Shown here: one piece after another, positions 1 to 9,480 of the stretch
Numbering within the stretch: the stretch's first letter is position 1
How the letters are laid out: every line of letters starts with the position of its first letter
Assembly: GCA_015680685.1 (NCBI GenBank)
Contig: MNCI01014507.1
Coordinates: 434,900 to 498,899 of the forward strand
From: Gnetum montanum
Lineage: Eukaryota > Streptophyta > Gnetopsida > Gnetales > Gnetaceae
Reading direction: 5' to 3'
Length of the DNA: 64,000 nucleotides
Program-made: the position numbers and the translations under genes
The notes under the pieces: generated by a model
What the model was told of the DNA's origin: nothing
The model's database searches: none
Seen by the model: only the letters and a program-made list of their open reading frames with translations

Positions 1-242
1 TCTCTTCACCCTTCCCTCTTAGCATAAGGCGTTAGAAAGATAAAATACATAAAAATCATATACCTCAGACTTACTTAACCATACAATTGTGACAATACAA
101 ATAAGTCTGGGAAGATAACAATTGCTTAACCTTAAGTGTTCCATTAGGGTGCATAAGCACTTAGTCCTTGGAGTTCGACCAGATCGCGCATGAGACACTT
201 GTATTCATATGGTTGAGTGTAGGGGTACCTCACCACTCATCA
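1..242 (+). repeat. 5' LTR of element 1, 3' end only
   Basis: This matches the last 240 bases of the LTR at 5536-6353, including the terminal GGGGTACCTCRCCACTCATCA. The LTR start lies left of the window. It ends at the CA immediately before the primer binding site, as expected for an LTR/internal junction. Confidence 0.9.
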
Positions 243-243
243 T

Positions 244-261
244 TGGTGCCATTGTTGGGGA
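244..261 (+). promoter_or_regulatory. Primer binding site, tRNA-Asp type
   Basis: TGGTGCCATTGTTGGGGA starts one base after the LTR. It pairs with the 3' end of plant tRNA-Asp, whose complement is TGGCGCCGTTGCCGGGGA, with four differences. All four are C-to-T or G-to-A transitions, as expected from decay of methylated cytosines. Athila-group elements are known to use this primer. Confidence 0.85.
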
Positions 262-388
262 CTTAGTTGTTTTGTGCGCTACGTAGAACATAGGAAATCA
301 TTCACATCGTTGGGAGCTAAAATGAACCCTTAGGGTTAATCAAGAGAAAAATAACATAACGGTAAATAGCACACCGAACAAAACTAAA

Positions 389-2720
389 ATGTCTTCTTCT
401 TCGAGCAAAAGCACTTCACCGCCTAGGAACAACACTAGAGACAGTCGGCGGCACAACACACATAATCAAAATCTGCCAATTTCTCAAAAATTNNNNNNNN
501 NNNNNNNNNNNNNNNNNNNNNNNNNNNNNNNNNNNNNNNNNNNNNNNNNNNNNNNNNNNNNNNNNNNNNNNNNNNNNNNNNNNNNNNNNNNNNNNNNACC
601 CCATAATGCTTCGCCTGTCATAAGCAAAATTAAGGGTGGTGAACCTATTTCAATAGGTTCTCCACAAAATGATGTTCCCCCTCCTAATGATGGTGAGGAG
701 GTGGTGTATCAGAACCTACACTCCACAATTCACAACCCTGGTTCTGATCCCCACAAACACCAAGTGTTCAACGAGGGAACACAAACATAAGATAAGGATT
801 GGCATTCTAATCGTCATCATGATTGGGGTCGAAACCACTGAAGAGAAGGTAGGAAACATCATCATGGTGATGGTTCTCCTCCTTCTTCACCTTCATCGTC
901 ACATTCACCCTCTCCTTCAACATCAAGACGCAGTCATAAGGAACCTAACCATGAGGATAAGGGTAAGCAAAATGAGAGACCTCGACGAGAGAGTTGAGAT
1001 GGAGGACGAGGGCACTCTAGAGAATCAAGGCATGGAAGAAGGGAAAGTAGGGAATTGCATAGACATCATAGACTCTATGAGAGAAATGACCATGAAGAAG
1101 TCCTACTTACAACCCGAAGCATGTTAGACATTACAAAGGCCATTAGAATACCTACAAGGCACCAAAAAGATAGCAAGATCAAGAGACTAGACATGAATAA
1201 TATCCCACAATTTGAGGGGGGATACAACACTGATCCGTAGAACCACTTATAGGAATTTCACAATGCTTGCACCTTGCAAAACATTGAAAATGAGTGGAAA
1301 AAGTTAAAGTTGTTTCCAATGATACTCAGAAAAGAAGCGAAAAACTGGTACTGCTCCTTAGAGCTGGAATCCATTTGAAGATGGAGTATGATGCTAGGAC
1401 TGTTTAACAATAAATATCAAATGTACTCTCGAGTGTCCAACTTGTGAAAGTAGATCCAAGGATGGAAGCAGGGTAATCATGAACCCTTGGATGCTTCCAT
1501 GGGATGATATTATGCATTGTTACATCGTTTCCTAGGCCATGGTTAGGCACAACAAGATCAACTACACCATCTCATAGATGGGCTAAGATATGAAACCAGG
1601 AGAACCCTTGGAACATATGCCCATGGGAGATTATCAAAACTTAGGTTCCATTAGTTTCATATATTTTTGGATCAAGTAGCTAAGGAAGAATTAGAGCTAC
1701 GTAAGAGAGAAAGCGTGGAAGAGTATAACTGTGATCCTTCCCTCCGAAAGAGGGGAGTAAGATTCTGTGAGGAGGAGGATGAGTCACCACTCAAAGAGTT
1801 GGTGAGTAGGAAAACCTTGCCACTTTAAAAATTAACAATAGAAGTGCTAGCTAAGGTAGATTAGATGTGAGACTCCTTAGATAGTAGATTTGAAACCATT
1901 TTAAAAATCATAGAGGAGTCTAAGGAGCGAAGTAATGACTATGATAAATAGAAGAATAGGGATTTGGACCATGCACGTAACAAAGGTAAGGGTAAAATGG
2001 CTATCACTGAAGAGGTTGTGGATTTTGATATGGACACTGATGGTGCATGTGAGATATGCCAGTATGACCATCCTAAGGGATGTTGCCCAATAATATCACA
2101 TTTGCAAGAGTCCAGGGTGTATGCACTTAACCCATGACTCAATAAATGGCAAGCACCCCGAAGGTTACCTTATCCCCAAGGTAACCCAAAGCAGTTCCAC
2201 CAACCCTTAATGTATTATCCAAGTGGAAACCCACCACAACCTATTGAGAAACACCAACAATGGCAATACCCATAGTCATGGGGGATGCCACCACCAAGGC
2301 AACAATACCCTTACCAGAAACTAGATCCATATGGCTACTACGTGTAGCATCCAATCTCTCCAAGTGACTCTGTTAGTCACACTACCCCACAATGTCACTA
2401 CCAACCTTGGGAGTACTATAGGACTCCTTCTTTTAGGAGAGACACACCACATGCATACCATCCTCCAAATCCACCCATAACTCTTACACCGATAGCTCCA
2501 CTACCACCCACTCCAGCTATGCAAGGGAAACTCCCCACTCAACTGTAGCAACACAATGATACCAGAGTTATAAACCTTCAACCCATTACTGGTTCTAACA
2601 ACTATACATGGAGAATACCCTTCTTCAGAACCAATAGTCCAAACAAGCTCTCACAACCACAAGCGGTTCAACCTCCAAATATTCCTCCATCACATAAGGC
2701 CTCGAAGCTCCCTTCAAAGT
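389..2720 (+). pseudogene. gag of element 1 (decayed)
   Basis: Gag would form the particle and bind the element RNA. The start is the ATG in ATGTCTTCTTCTTCGAGC, shared in position and sequence with elements 3, 4 and 5. The recognisable capsid segment begins with MNNIPQFEGGYN near 1194 and continues through a W-KLKLFP stretch typical of retrotransposon gag domains. A zinc-knuckle-like CEICQYDHPKGC lies near 2050, followed by a Pro/Gln/Tyr-rich tail. An assembly gap removes 493-597. Numerous in-frame stops, many of them TAG where relatives have CAA or CAG, and frame changes make it non-functional. Confidence 0.8.
493..597. other. Assembly gap, 105 N
   Basis: Unknown bases inside the gag N-terminal region of element 1. 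The ORFs that cross it are artefacts of the N run. Confidence 0.99.
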
Positions 2721-2729
2721 AACAACAGA

Positions 2730-3520
2730 GCTCAACGCACATGGTTATGTTAACACATACCCTCACTAACTGGATTAAGTAAGGCCACCTTCCTAGGAAA
2801 TTGTTTGATCATGGAAGTCCCTTAATCTACCTCCAAGTTGCTAGGAATGAACCACGTAAAGCTCTTCTTGACTTAGGTTTTGGAGTCAAATTAATATCAC
2901 AAGAAATGTATAAAGTCTGGAACCTGCCTCCACTAAGCAAGAGTATATTTCACTTAGAACTAGTTGACCAGTCCATCACTGTTCCCTTAGAACTTGTGGA
3001 GGACATCATTACCACTGTGTGTGGTTGGTCATACCCAGCTAATTTCCTAGTGATCTAAGTAAACAATGACAAAGGGGACTTCCCAATAATAATGAGAAGA
3101 GCATGGCTAAGAACCATAAACACATGCCTAGGAATCCATGATCTTTCCCTAGAAATATCTAAGGAAAATACTTATGGGAAGATCAAGAAGAAGAAGGCTC
3201 CCTACATCACATACAGTGATATAGAGGGTGATGGCGTACAGGAATGTTCATCATTTCCTGCATACAACCAATGTGCTTAGGAAGTTAACATACAAAAGTG
3301 CCTATATGTAGCAACCACACAACAAGAAAACACTCAGTGGTTGATAGCTAATCAAGAGAGCAACTCATCAATGTGCATGGAACTAACTGGGGGAACAACA
3401 TGTGCCCACATCGAAAGCATAGATGCACTGGAGCAAGACTGTCACCAACTTCCAACCCTTAATCTAAAACCACCAATCAAGGGAAGTTGGAAACTCTTAG
3501 AAAATCCAAATGAGTACTCT
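2730..3520 (+). pseudogene. Aspartic protease and linker of element 1
   Basis: A retropepsin would cut the Gag-Pol polyprotein. The active-site segment reads ALLDLGFGVKLISQEMY near 2860, with DLG in place of the DT/SG of most retropepsins. DLG is usual in Athila/Tat-type elements. The flap region (ITTVCGWSYPANFLVI) and a later FPIIMRRAWL motif follow. A stop interrupts the frame at about 3056, and others follow. After the linker motif GSWKLLENPN near 3500 the sequence jumps to the integrase tail (LVYVQPTNP), which marks the pol deletion. Confidence 0.75.
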
Positions 3521-3609
3521 GATAGGAGAATACTAGTCTATGTGCAACCAACCAACCCTTATTATGAACCTAGAACTGTCTATGCACATAGCACATCTGA
3601 GAGAGGATG

Positions 3610-5523
3610 ACCTTGCTCATTATTTCGGATCTCTCCATTCCAACTCAATCATGGGGGAGATGGCCACCTATGCTAATTAATTGAGGGCCTTAGTTTCTTT
3701 TTAAGTTTTTTTTTTACACATTTTTTTTACAAATTTCTTTAACTTTCCTTATTTTTGTTTTGCAATATCGTTTATACTCTTTCACTTCTTGTGTCTTTGT
3801 TTATTTTGTTTGATTCCTCACCTAATAAGTGCTCTTGATGGTGGTATGAACCGTATTCCATTGATTGTTAATGTTTTTTTTTTTTACTTTAAGTTATGAT
3901 GTTGATACTTTGGTATGGTTCTTTTGATATAACAGGCACTGAGTCCACATCATCCATGCATTCATGAATTTCTATGGTCTCTCTTGTCTTGGAACTGTAC
4001 AGTCCCTTTCTCAGTAATAAGAACTATCAATGAATCGGTGACTGGGCATTTCTCAAACTAAGGAAGGACTCAAGGATTGAAAAGGGTGTGACTTTAAGGG
4101 GATTTGATGCACTTGTGCTAGCCATTCTCTTGGGTGCTTGGATGTTTCCTTCTTGATTTTTCTTACCATTCCGACGTTACCATATTATTGAGAAGCTGAG
4201 CAAATAAAAATAATAAGTCTTTGCATGGTGTGGTTCTCATGCAAAAAAAAAAATAGTGACAATTCAAAGCACACCCCTTAGAAAAAATAATTATTTGCGC
4301 TATAAGAACTAGTTATGGAACTAAAATAAACATGTTCCCTCTAACTAAGGCCCTTCTCGCTCCCTACTTTCTCCTCTTTCGTTTCGTCAGAATTGTGGTA
4401 ACTCTTTGATGGAGGCATTCTTGTTACTTAAAGTGGATGGATGGGCCGAATGTATTAATGTAAAGGCATTGAATGTGATTTGTTTAAGGCTAGATTTGGA
4501 ATGAGATCTACTAAGTCACATTAACCATTAACACACAAGGGACTGTACATCACCTTATTCTTGAGACTCCATTACATTCTCTTCTTGCCATCCTTCTTTC
4601 TTTATTTTTCACCTCATTGCTGGTTGTATCAGTAGTTGGTATTTTGGTTGATACATTGTTTTCTTTTTGGTAAACTCTTGTGGTTAAGATTTTAACTCTT
4701 GTCTCCAAATGACATTCCTTGAGCGTACGAACTCTTTGAATGTGGGATTGTCAAGGCATTAAGGGCATGAGCCTGCTTTGGGAAGGACCCACTGGCATTC
4801 CTATTTGGTGCATCTGTTAATTTCTTTCCCTTAAATGTTTTTACAATCAACATCTATTTTGTTCATCTCCATCTTTGACATCCATTTTATCAGCACTACC
4901 ATTGTTCCTTTTTTTCCATCTTCCTTATTCCTTATCTTTTTCCATTCTATTAATACCAGAGGTTCACTCTCAATCATGGGGGTCCTGGTCTAATTTTTTC
5001 GATTTTCTCTTAAACTCTACACCTCGAGTAGTAACCAGTATTATATCTCCAGATCCACATTAGCCATATCACAACTCAGCCAATGGACCTTACATTGAGG
5101 CAAGGTATTAACTACATTATGATTCATTTATCCTTGCTACTATCAGATTGTGTTGTGTGTGCAGATGGCAATCATACAACAACAAATTAGATCTGGAGGA
5201 AACACTTGGGATGGACTGGTGTTTAAGTAGTTATGCAAGGAACAAGATTGATGATGCGCTTATAGATGGACAACGAAAGGAGCAATCATGGCATTGACAG
5301 CAGCAGATTTCTTCTTTTCTCTCTCTTATCTCTCAGCTACCAAATAAGGCAGGATGTCAAATGTGTATAGTGTTCACTCTTATTGTCATGAACATTAAGT
5401 TTTCCATGTATTGTAATGATGATCTATTCACATGTCACCCCATCTACCATTAGTGTCATTCAAGTCAATAATCCCATACCTTCCCAATATTTTGTAAGGA
5501 ACTCGAGGACGAGTTTTCATTCA
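3610..5523 (+). other. Long conserved non-coding 3' region of element 1
   Basis: About 1.9 kb lies between the coding part and the LTR, with no ORF above about 60 codons. It aligns along its length with the same region of elements 3 and 4 and part of element 5. Landmarks are a TCATGGGGGAGATGGCC motif at 3649, a T-rich stretch at 3700-3780, TTGCATGGTGTGGTTC near 4223, the block CTGCTTTGGGAAGGACCCAC near 4771, a second TCATGGGGG at 4975 and the purine tract at the LTR. In Athila elements this position holds an env-like ORF, but I see no readable trace of one here. Confidence 0.7.
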
Positions 5524-5535
5524 GTCATGGAGGTA
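5524..5535 (+). promoter_or_regulatory. Polypurine tract of element 1
   Basis: GTCATGGAGGTA touches the LTR start TGATGAG. Elements 4, 5 and 7 have GTCATGGGGGTA at the same place. It is the expected plus-strand primer site. Confidence 0.7.
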
Positions 5536-5634
5536 TGATGAGCCACGATATCGCATGGGTCACGATATCATGTACGTGATATCACATTGGCCCCTACAAT
5601 ATCACGTATGTAATATTACAACCTGTCAACTTAT

Positions 5635-5645
5635 CTATAAATAAG
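5635..5645 (+). promoter_or_regulatory. LTR TATA box of element 1
   Basis: CTATAAATAAG is followed by AGG and recurs in the LTRs of elements 3, 4, 5 and 7 (5' LTR copy of element 3 at 15309, 3' LTR copy of element 4 at 37468, - strand copies near 34797 and 52876). It lies just downstream of the GATATC array, as expected for a U3 promoter. Confidence 0.75.
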
Positions 5646-5786
5646 AGGCAACTTTCCCTTGTAAGATCATTTAGATCTAGATCCTTAGCTAAACTTTGGC
5701 ACTTTTACCATTCCAGAGATAGAATAGTTTCCATGTGCTTGTAGTAGGAGTCTCAAAGTGAATGGATCTTTATTTGAGCAAATTGT

Positions 5787-5817
5787 ACCTAAGCACACAT
5801 TTGTGTATGGTAATAAA
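5787..5817 (+). terminator. LTR poly(A) signal with preceding hairpin, element 1
   Basis: ACACA(5795-5799)-TT-TGTGT(5802-5806) forms a stem, with a possible outer ACC/GGT pair. It stands five bases before AATAAA (5812-5817). The signal lies about 170 bases after the TATA box, consistent with the end of R. Confidence 0.6.
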
Positions 5818-6353
5818 GATGAACTTTCTGATAAACCTTGCAGTACATGGACTAAGCTAAATAGGACTTAATTACTATTGAATGTTTAAATGCTTTCTTA
5901 GACAATTAATCTCTCTCAACCCTTTACGCTCCTAGTTAAGTGCATTCAGTACGACCACTTCGAGCATGTGTGTAATGCTTGGTAACCTAGTAATGAGTAG
6001 CTTTTGGTAATCCTAGTAGTGTTGCACTGGTTTAGGGTATGTGCGGTAAGTGGGAACAGATATTGATGCTAGGACGATTAGAACTTAGTTAGCGAATAGT
6101 TAGTCACTTAGTCTGTTCACCCTTCCCTCTTAGCATAAGATGTTAAAAAGATAAAAGACATAAAAATCATATACCTTAGACTTACTTAACCATACAACTG
6201 TGACAATACAAGTAAGTCTAGGAAGACAACAATTGATTAACCTTAAGTGTTCCATTAGGGCGCATAAGCACTTAGTCCTTGGAGTTCGACCGAATCGCGC
6301 GTGAGATGCTCGTATTCATATGGTTGAGTGTAGGGGTACCTCGCCACTCATCA

Positions 6354-8690
6354 TGGAGGATAAAATTTTGTTACCTCCTAATTAGCTTATTCCTGCAATG
6401 CTCATGGTAAATATCATGAAGTTGGGGATCAAAACATCAAGCCCAAAGTATGAGATAATAGAGCAAACCTCAAGAGAGCATTAGCTAATAGATGTCCAAC
6501 TTAGAAAAGATTAATGCATAGAGGCATGCTATGAATACTCTAAGAGCAAGAAGGCCCCAACACCATCATTTTTCTCAAGGAAATCTCAACATCAAGATTC
6601 TTTTCTTTTCAATGAGAAAGACACACTTTACCAATGATTGTAATTAACCTTGGAGAACAACCAAGGTGAGTGGAGGAAAAAGTTTAAAACTAGGAGAACT
6701 TCAAGATAAAGATCTCCTAGTTTTCCATCAACAAAAACAAAAAAGAACGTTTAAAGAATGATAGGAGAAGGACTAGTGGGCACCACTCACCTAGCCCTCC
6801 ATCTTCATCATCCTCCTCATCGTCAAACTATGACAAGAGGAACAATGGTCAAGACCAAAGGAGGAATGATCGGGACTGAGATGGAGATGATAAAAAATCC
6901 CATTGTAGTGATGGGAAAAGAGAGCATAGTTAACTACAAGAGGAAGAGGAGCATCATTGAAAACAAAGGCATAGCAAGTCACATCATAGGAGACATGGCC
7001 ATGATAGGGGTCACCATGAAGGTAATGACAATGATAAACCATTTCTTGCTATAAGAAACATGATTAATATTTCAAAAGAAATTCTATTTCCTACTAGGCA
7101 TCAAAGGGATAGCAAAATTAAAAAAATTGATATGAATAATATTCTTAAATTTGAAGGAGGATATAATGTTGATTTGCAACATCACTTGAAAGCCTTCCAT
7201 AATGCCTATGCTTTGCAAAACATTGAGAATAAGTAGTAGAAACTCAAATTATTCTCAAGGATACTCATTAAAGAAGCTAAAAGCTAGTACTAGTCCATGG
7301 AGCCAGAATCCATTCGTAGGTGAAGTACAATGCTAAAGTTGTTCAATGATCAATACTAAATGTACTCTAAGGTGTCCAATTTGAGAAAAAAAGTCAAGAA
7401 TGGAAGAAAAGTAATCATGAATCCTTGGATATAGCCTTGGGTAGGTATTACTCTCTCTTACACTAATGTCTAGGCCATGGGTATTCTTAAAAGGAACAAC
7501 TTTGCCACATAGTAGATGGGCTCCAAAATAAAACTAAAGAAACTCTTGGAGTCTATGCCCAAAGAATATTTTCAAAAATGAGAGCCTATCGAATCCAAAG
7601 ACTAATTAGTGGCAAAGGAAGAAGGAGAGTTGAATAAGAAAGAGTGTAGAGGAATACAATAGAGGTCCCTCCATTCGCAAAAGGGAGGTATGTTTCTATG
7701 ATTTAGAGGAGGAAACAACACTAAATGAAGTAGTGTAAAGGTAAACCTTGCCAATTTAGAAGTCTATTACAGGAATATTAGCTAAGGTAGAAAAAATGTG
7801 GGACTCATTAAAAAAGATGTTCCAAACTACTCTCAAAATTATGAAGGAGAAAACAAATTAGGGAAATAAAAATAGAGATAGAAGAATGAGAAAGGATACA
7901 AGCAAGGATTATTATTAGTAAAAAAGTAAGGCTGTAGAAATTGATGATTTTGTAGATTTAGAAATAGATGATGAAGGATTTGACATTTTTCAATATAAAC
8001 ATCTTAAGGGATGTTGTCTGGTAGTGTTACATCTATAAGAATATGAAGTGTGTGCTTTAAATCCAAAATTAGTAAAAAGGTAACCACCTAGGAGATTGTC
8101 TTATCCATAAGGCAATTATCAACTGTAATTACACTCACCATACTATTATCCAAGTGGAGCGCTACCTCAACCTCAAGAACATTATTAGTAATGGAAAAAC
8201 CCGCACCATTACAACAATAATATCCTTACCAATAATTAGACTCATATAGATATTATGTCTAGCAACCTATATCTCCTCATGGCTTTGCAAGCCATAATCC
8301 TTTCTCCCATCACAACTATTCTCCTGTATATCATAAAACATTTGTTCTACAAGTTGATTCTTCTTCCACTTATCCTCCTTCATATCCATTAACTCATGCT
8401 ACACCCTCTAATACTACTCCCTTATCACTTGCACTTCCAATGCAGGGGAAAATTCCACTGCAACCTCAACAACAAAATATAATAAGGGCTGTGAACTTAC
8501 AAGTGGTTGACCATTCGAGTGGTTCTAAGAATATGCCAAAGAGGGCATTATTTAGACCCAATAGTCTACCTAAACCATCATAGACATTTATGGCTACTAA
8601 CCCTACATTAATTTCTTATTAATTCATCATTGAGTAGCCTTCAAACTGAAAGTTCCCAAATGTTCATACTATCATGTTGACTCATGTGGT
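6354..8690 (+). pseudogene. gag of element 2 (truncated, decayed)
   Basis: The first bases match the gag segment just after the N-terminus in element 4 (compare TTACCTCCTAATTAGC with the region near 22540). The capsid segment beginning MNNILKFEGGYNVD is near 7132. A degraded zinc-knuckle region lies near 7980 and a Pro/Gln/Tyr-rich tail reaches about 8560. Stops and frame changes are frequent. The N-terminal part was displaced by element 1. Confidence 0.65.
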
Positions 8691-9480
8691 CATAGATTGA
8701 ATTAAGGCAAGACACCTTCCCAAGAAATGATATGATCCTAGGAATCCATTAATTTATTTTCATATTGTAGGAAATGATCCATGTAAGGCTCAACTAGACT
8801 CAAGTTCCAAGGTAAACTTAATTTTTCAAAAGATGTATAAGATTTGGAACATGCATCCACTTAATAAATGCAATATAAAATTAGAACTTGTCGATCTATC
8901 CATCATTGTTCCCTTGGGATTGGTGGAGGATATTATGTCCACCGTTTGTGACTAGTTCTATTTAGAAAATTTCCTAGTGGACCACAAGGATAGCTGTAAG
9001 GAGGAATTTTCTTATTATCTTGGGAAGGGCTTGCTTAGCACAATTGATGCCAAGATGAGGATAAGATAAATTTCCTTTGAAATCTTCAAGAAAAAATAGT
9101 TTTGGAAAGATAGAGAATAAGCAAGTTCCATGCATCGCATACACTGATATAGGGTACCATTGCATGTAAAAGATATGGACCATGAAAAGTACATCCATCA
9201 CATCATGCAACAACTATGTCAAGACATCAAATGTTCAAAGATGCATATATGCAACAATAACAAAATAAGAAGGTACCTAGTGCTTAACAATAGATGATGG
9301 CACTCATTCAACAATATCCGTGGAACCAATAAAGCTCCTCACAAGTGCTTATATTAATAACATGAATGAAATGCAACAAACTCATAACCAACTCTCCCAT
9401 AAAGAACAAAAAATAAATTAGGGAGAGTTGAAAATCCTTGATCATTTTAAATAAGAACCCCTAGAACTAAGGACTCTATC
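8690..9480 (+). pseudogene. Protease of element 2
   Basis: The active-site region reads NDPCKAQLDSSSKVNLI near 8773 and corresponds to the DLG segment of the other copies, with the glycine lost. The later region, matching the FPIIMGRAWL motif of the other copies, lies near 9010-9050. It is non-functional. Identification rests on colinearity with elements 3-5. Confidence 0.6.

Larger units (their letters stand above)
1..6353 (+). mobile_element. Element 1: Athila-like Ty3/gypsy LTR retrotransposon lacking pol
   Basis: The order is partial 5' LTR, tRNA-Asp-like primer site, gag, protease, a long non-coding 3' region, purine tract and 3' LTR. The two LTR ends match over the last 240 bases. The protease linker runs directly into the last codons of the integrase tail near 3510, so reverse transcriptase, RNase H and most of integrase are missing. 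Many in-frame stops show it is dead. It interrupts the gag of element 2, which resumes at 6354. The left target duplication lies outside the window, so insertion cannot be confirmed from both sides. The Athila assignment rests on the DLG protease motif and the primer type. Confidence 0.85.
5536..6353 (+). repeat. 3' LTR of element 1
   Basis: The 818-bp LTR runs from TGATGAGCCACGATATC to CCACTCATCA, with a short terminal inverted repeat TGATGAG/CTCATCA. In order it holds a GATATC palindrome array (5543-5612), a TATA box, a hairpin before AATAAA, and the conserved end GGGGTACCTCGCCACTCATCA. The next bases are gag sequence of element 2. Confidence 0.9.

Noticed and set aside
6758-7054. 98-codon ORF in element 2 as a separate Met-rich protein
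   Set aside because: It is an off-frame reading of the decayed gag N-terminal region, whose counterparts in elements 1, 3 and 4 give similar off-frame ORFs.
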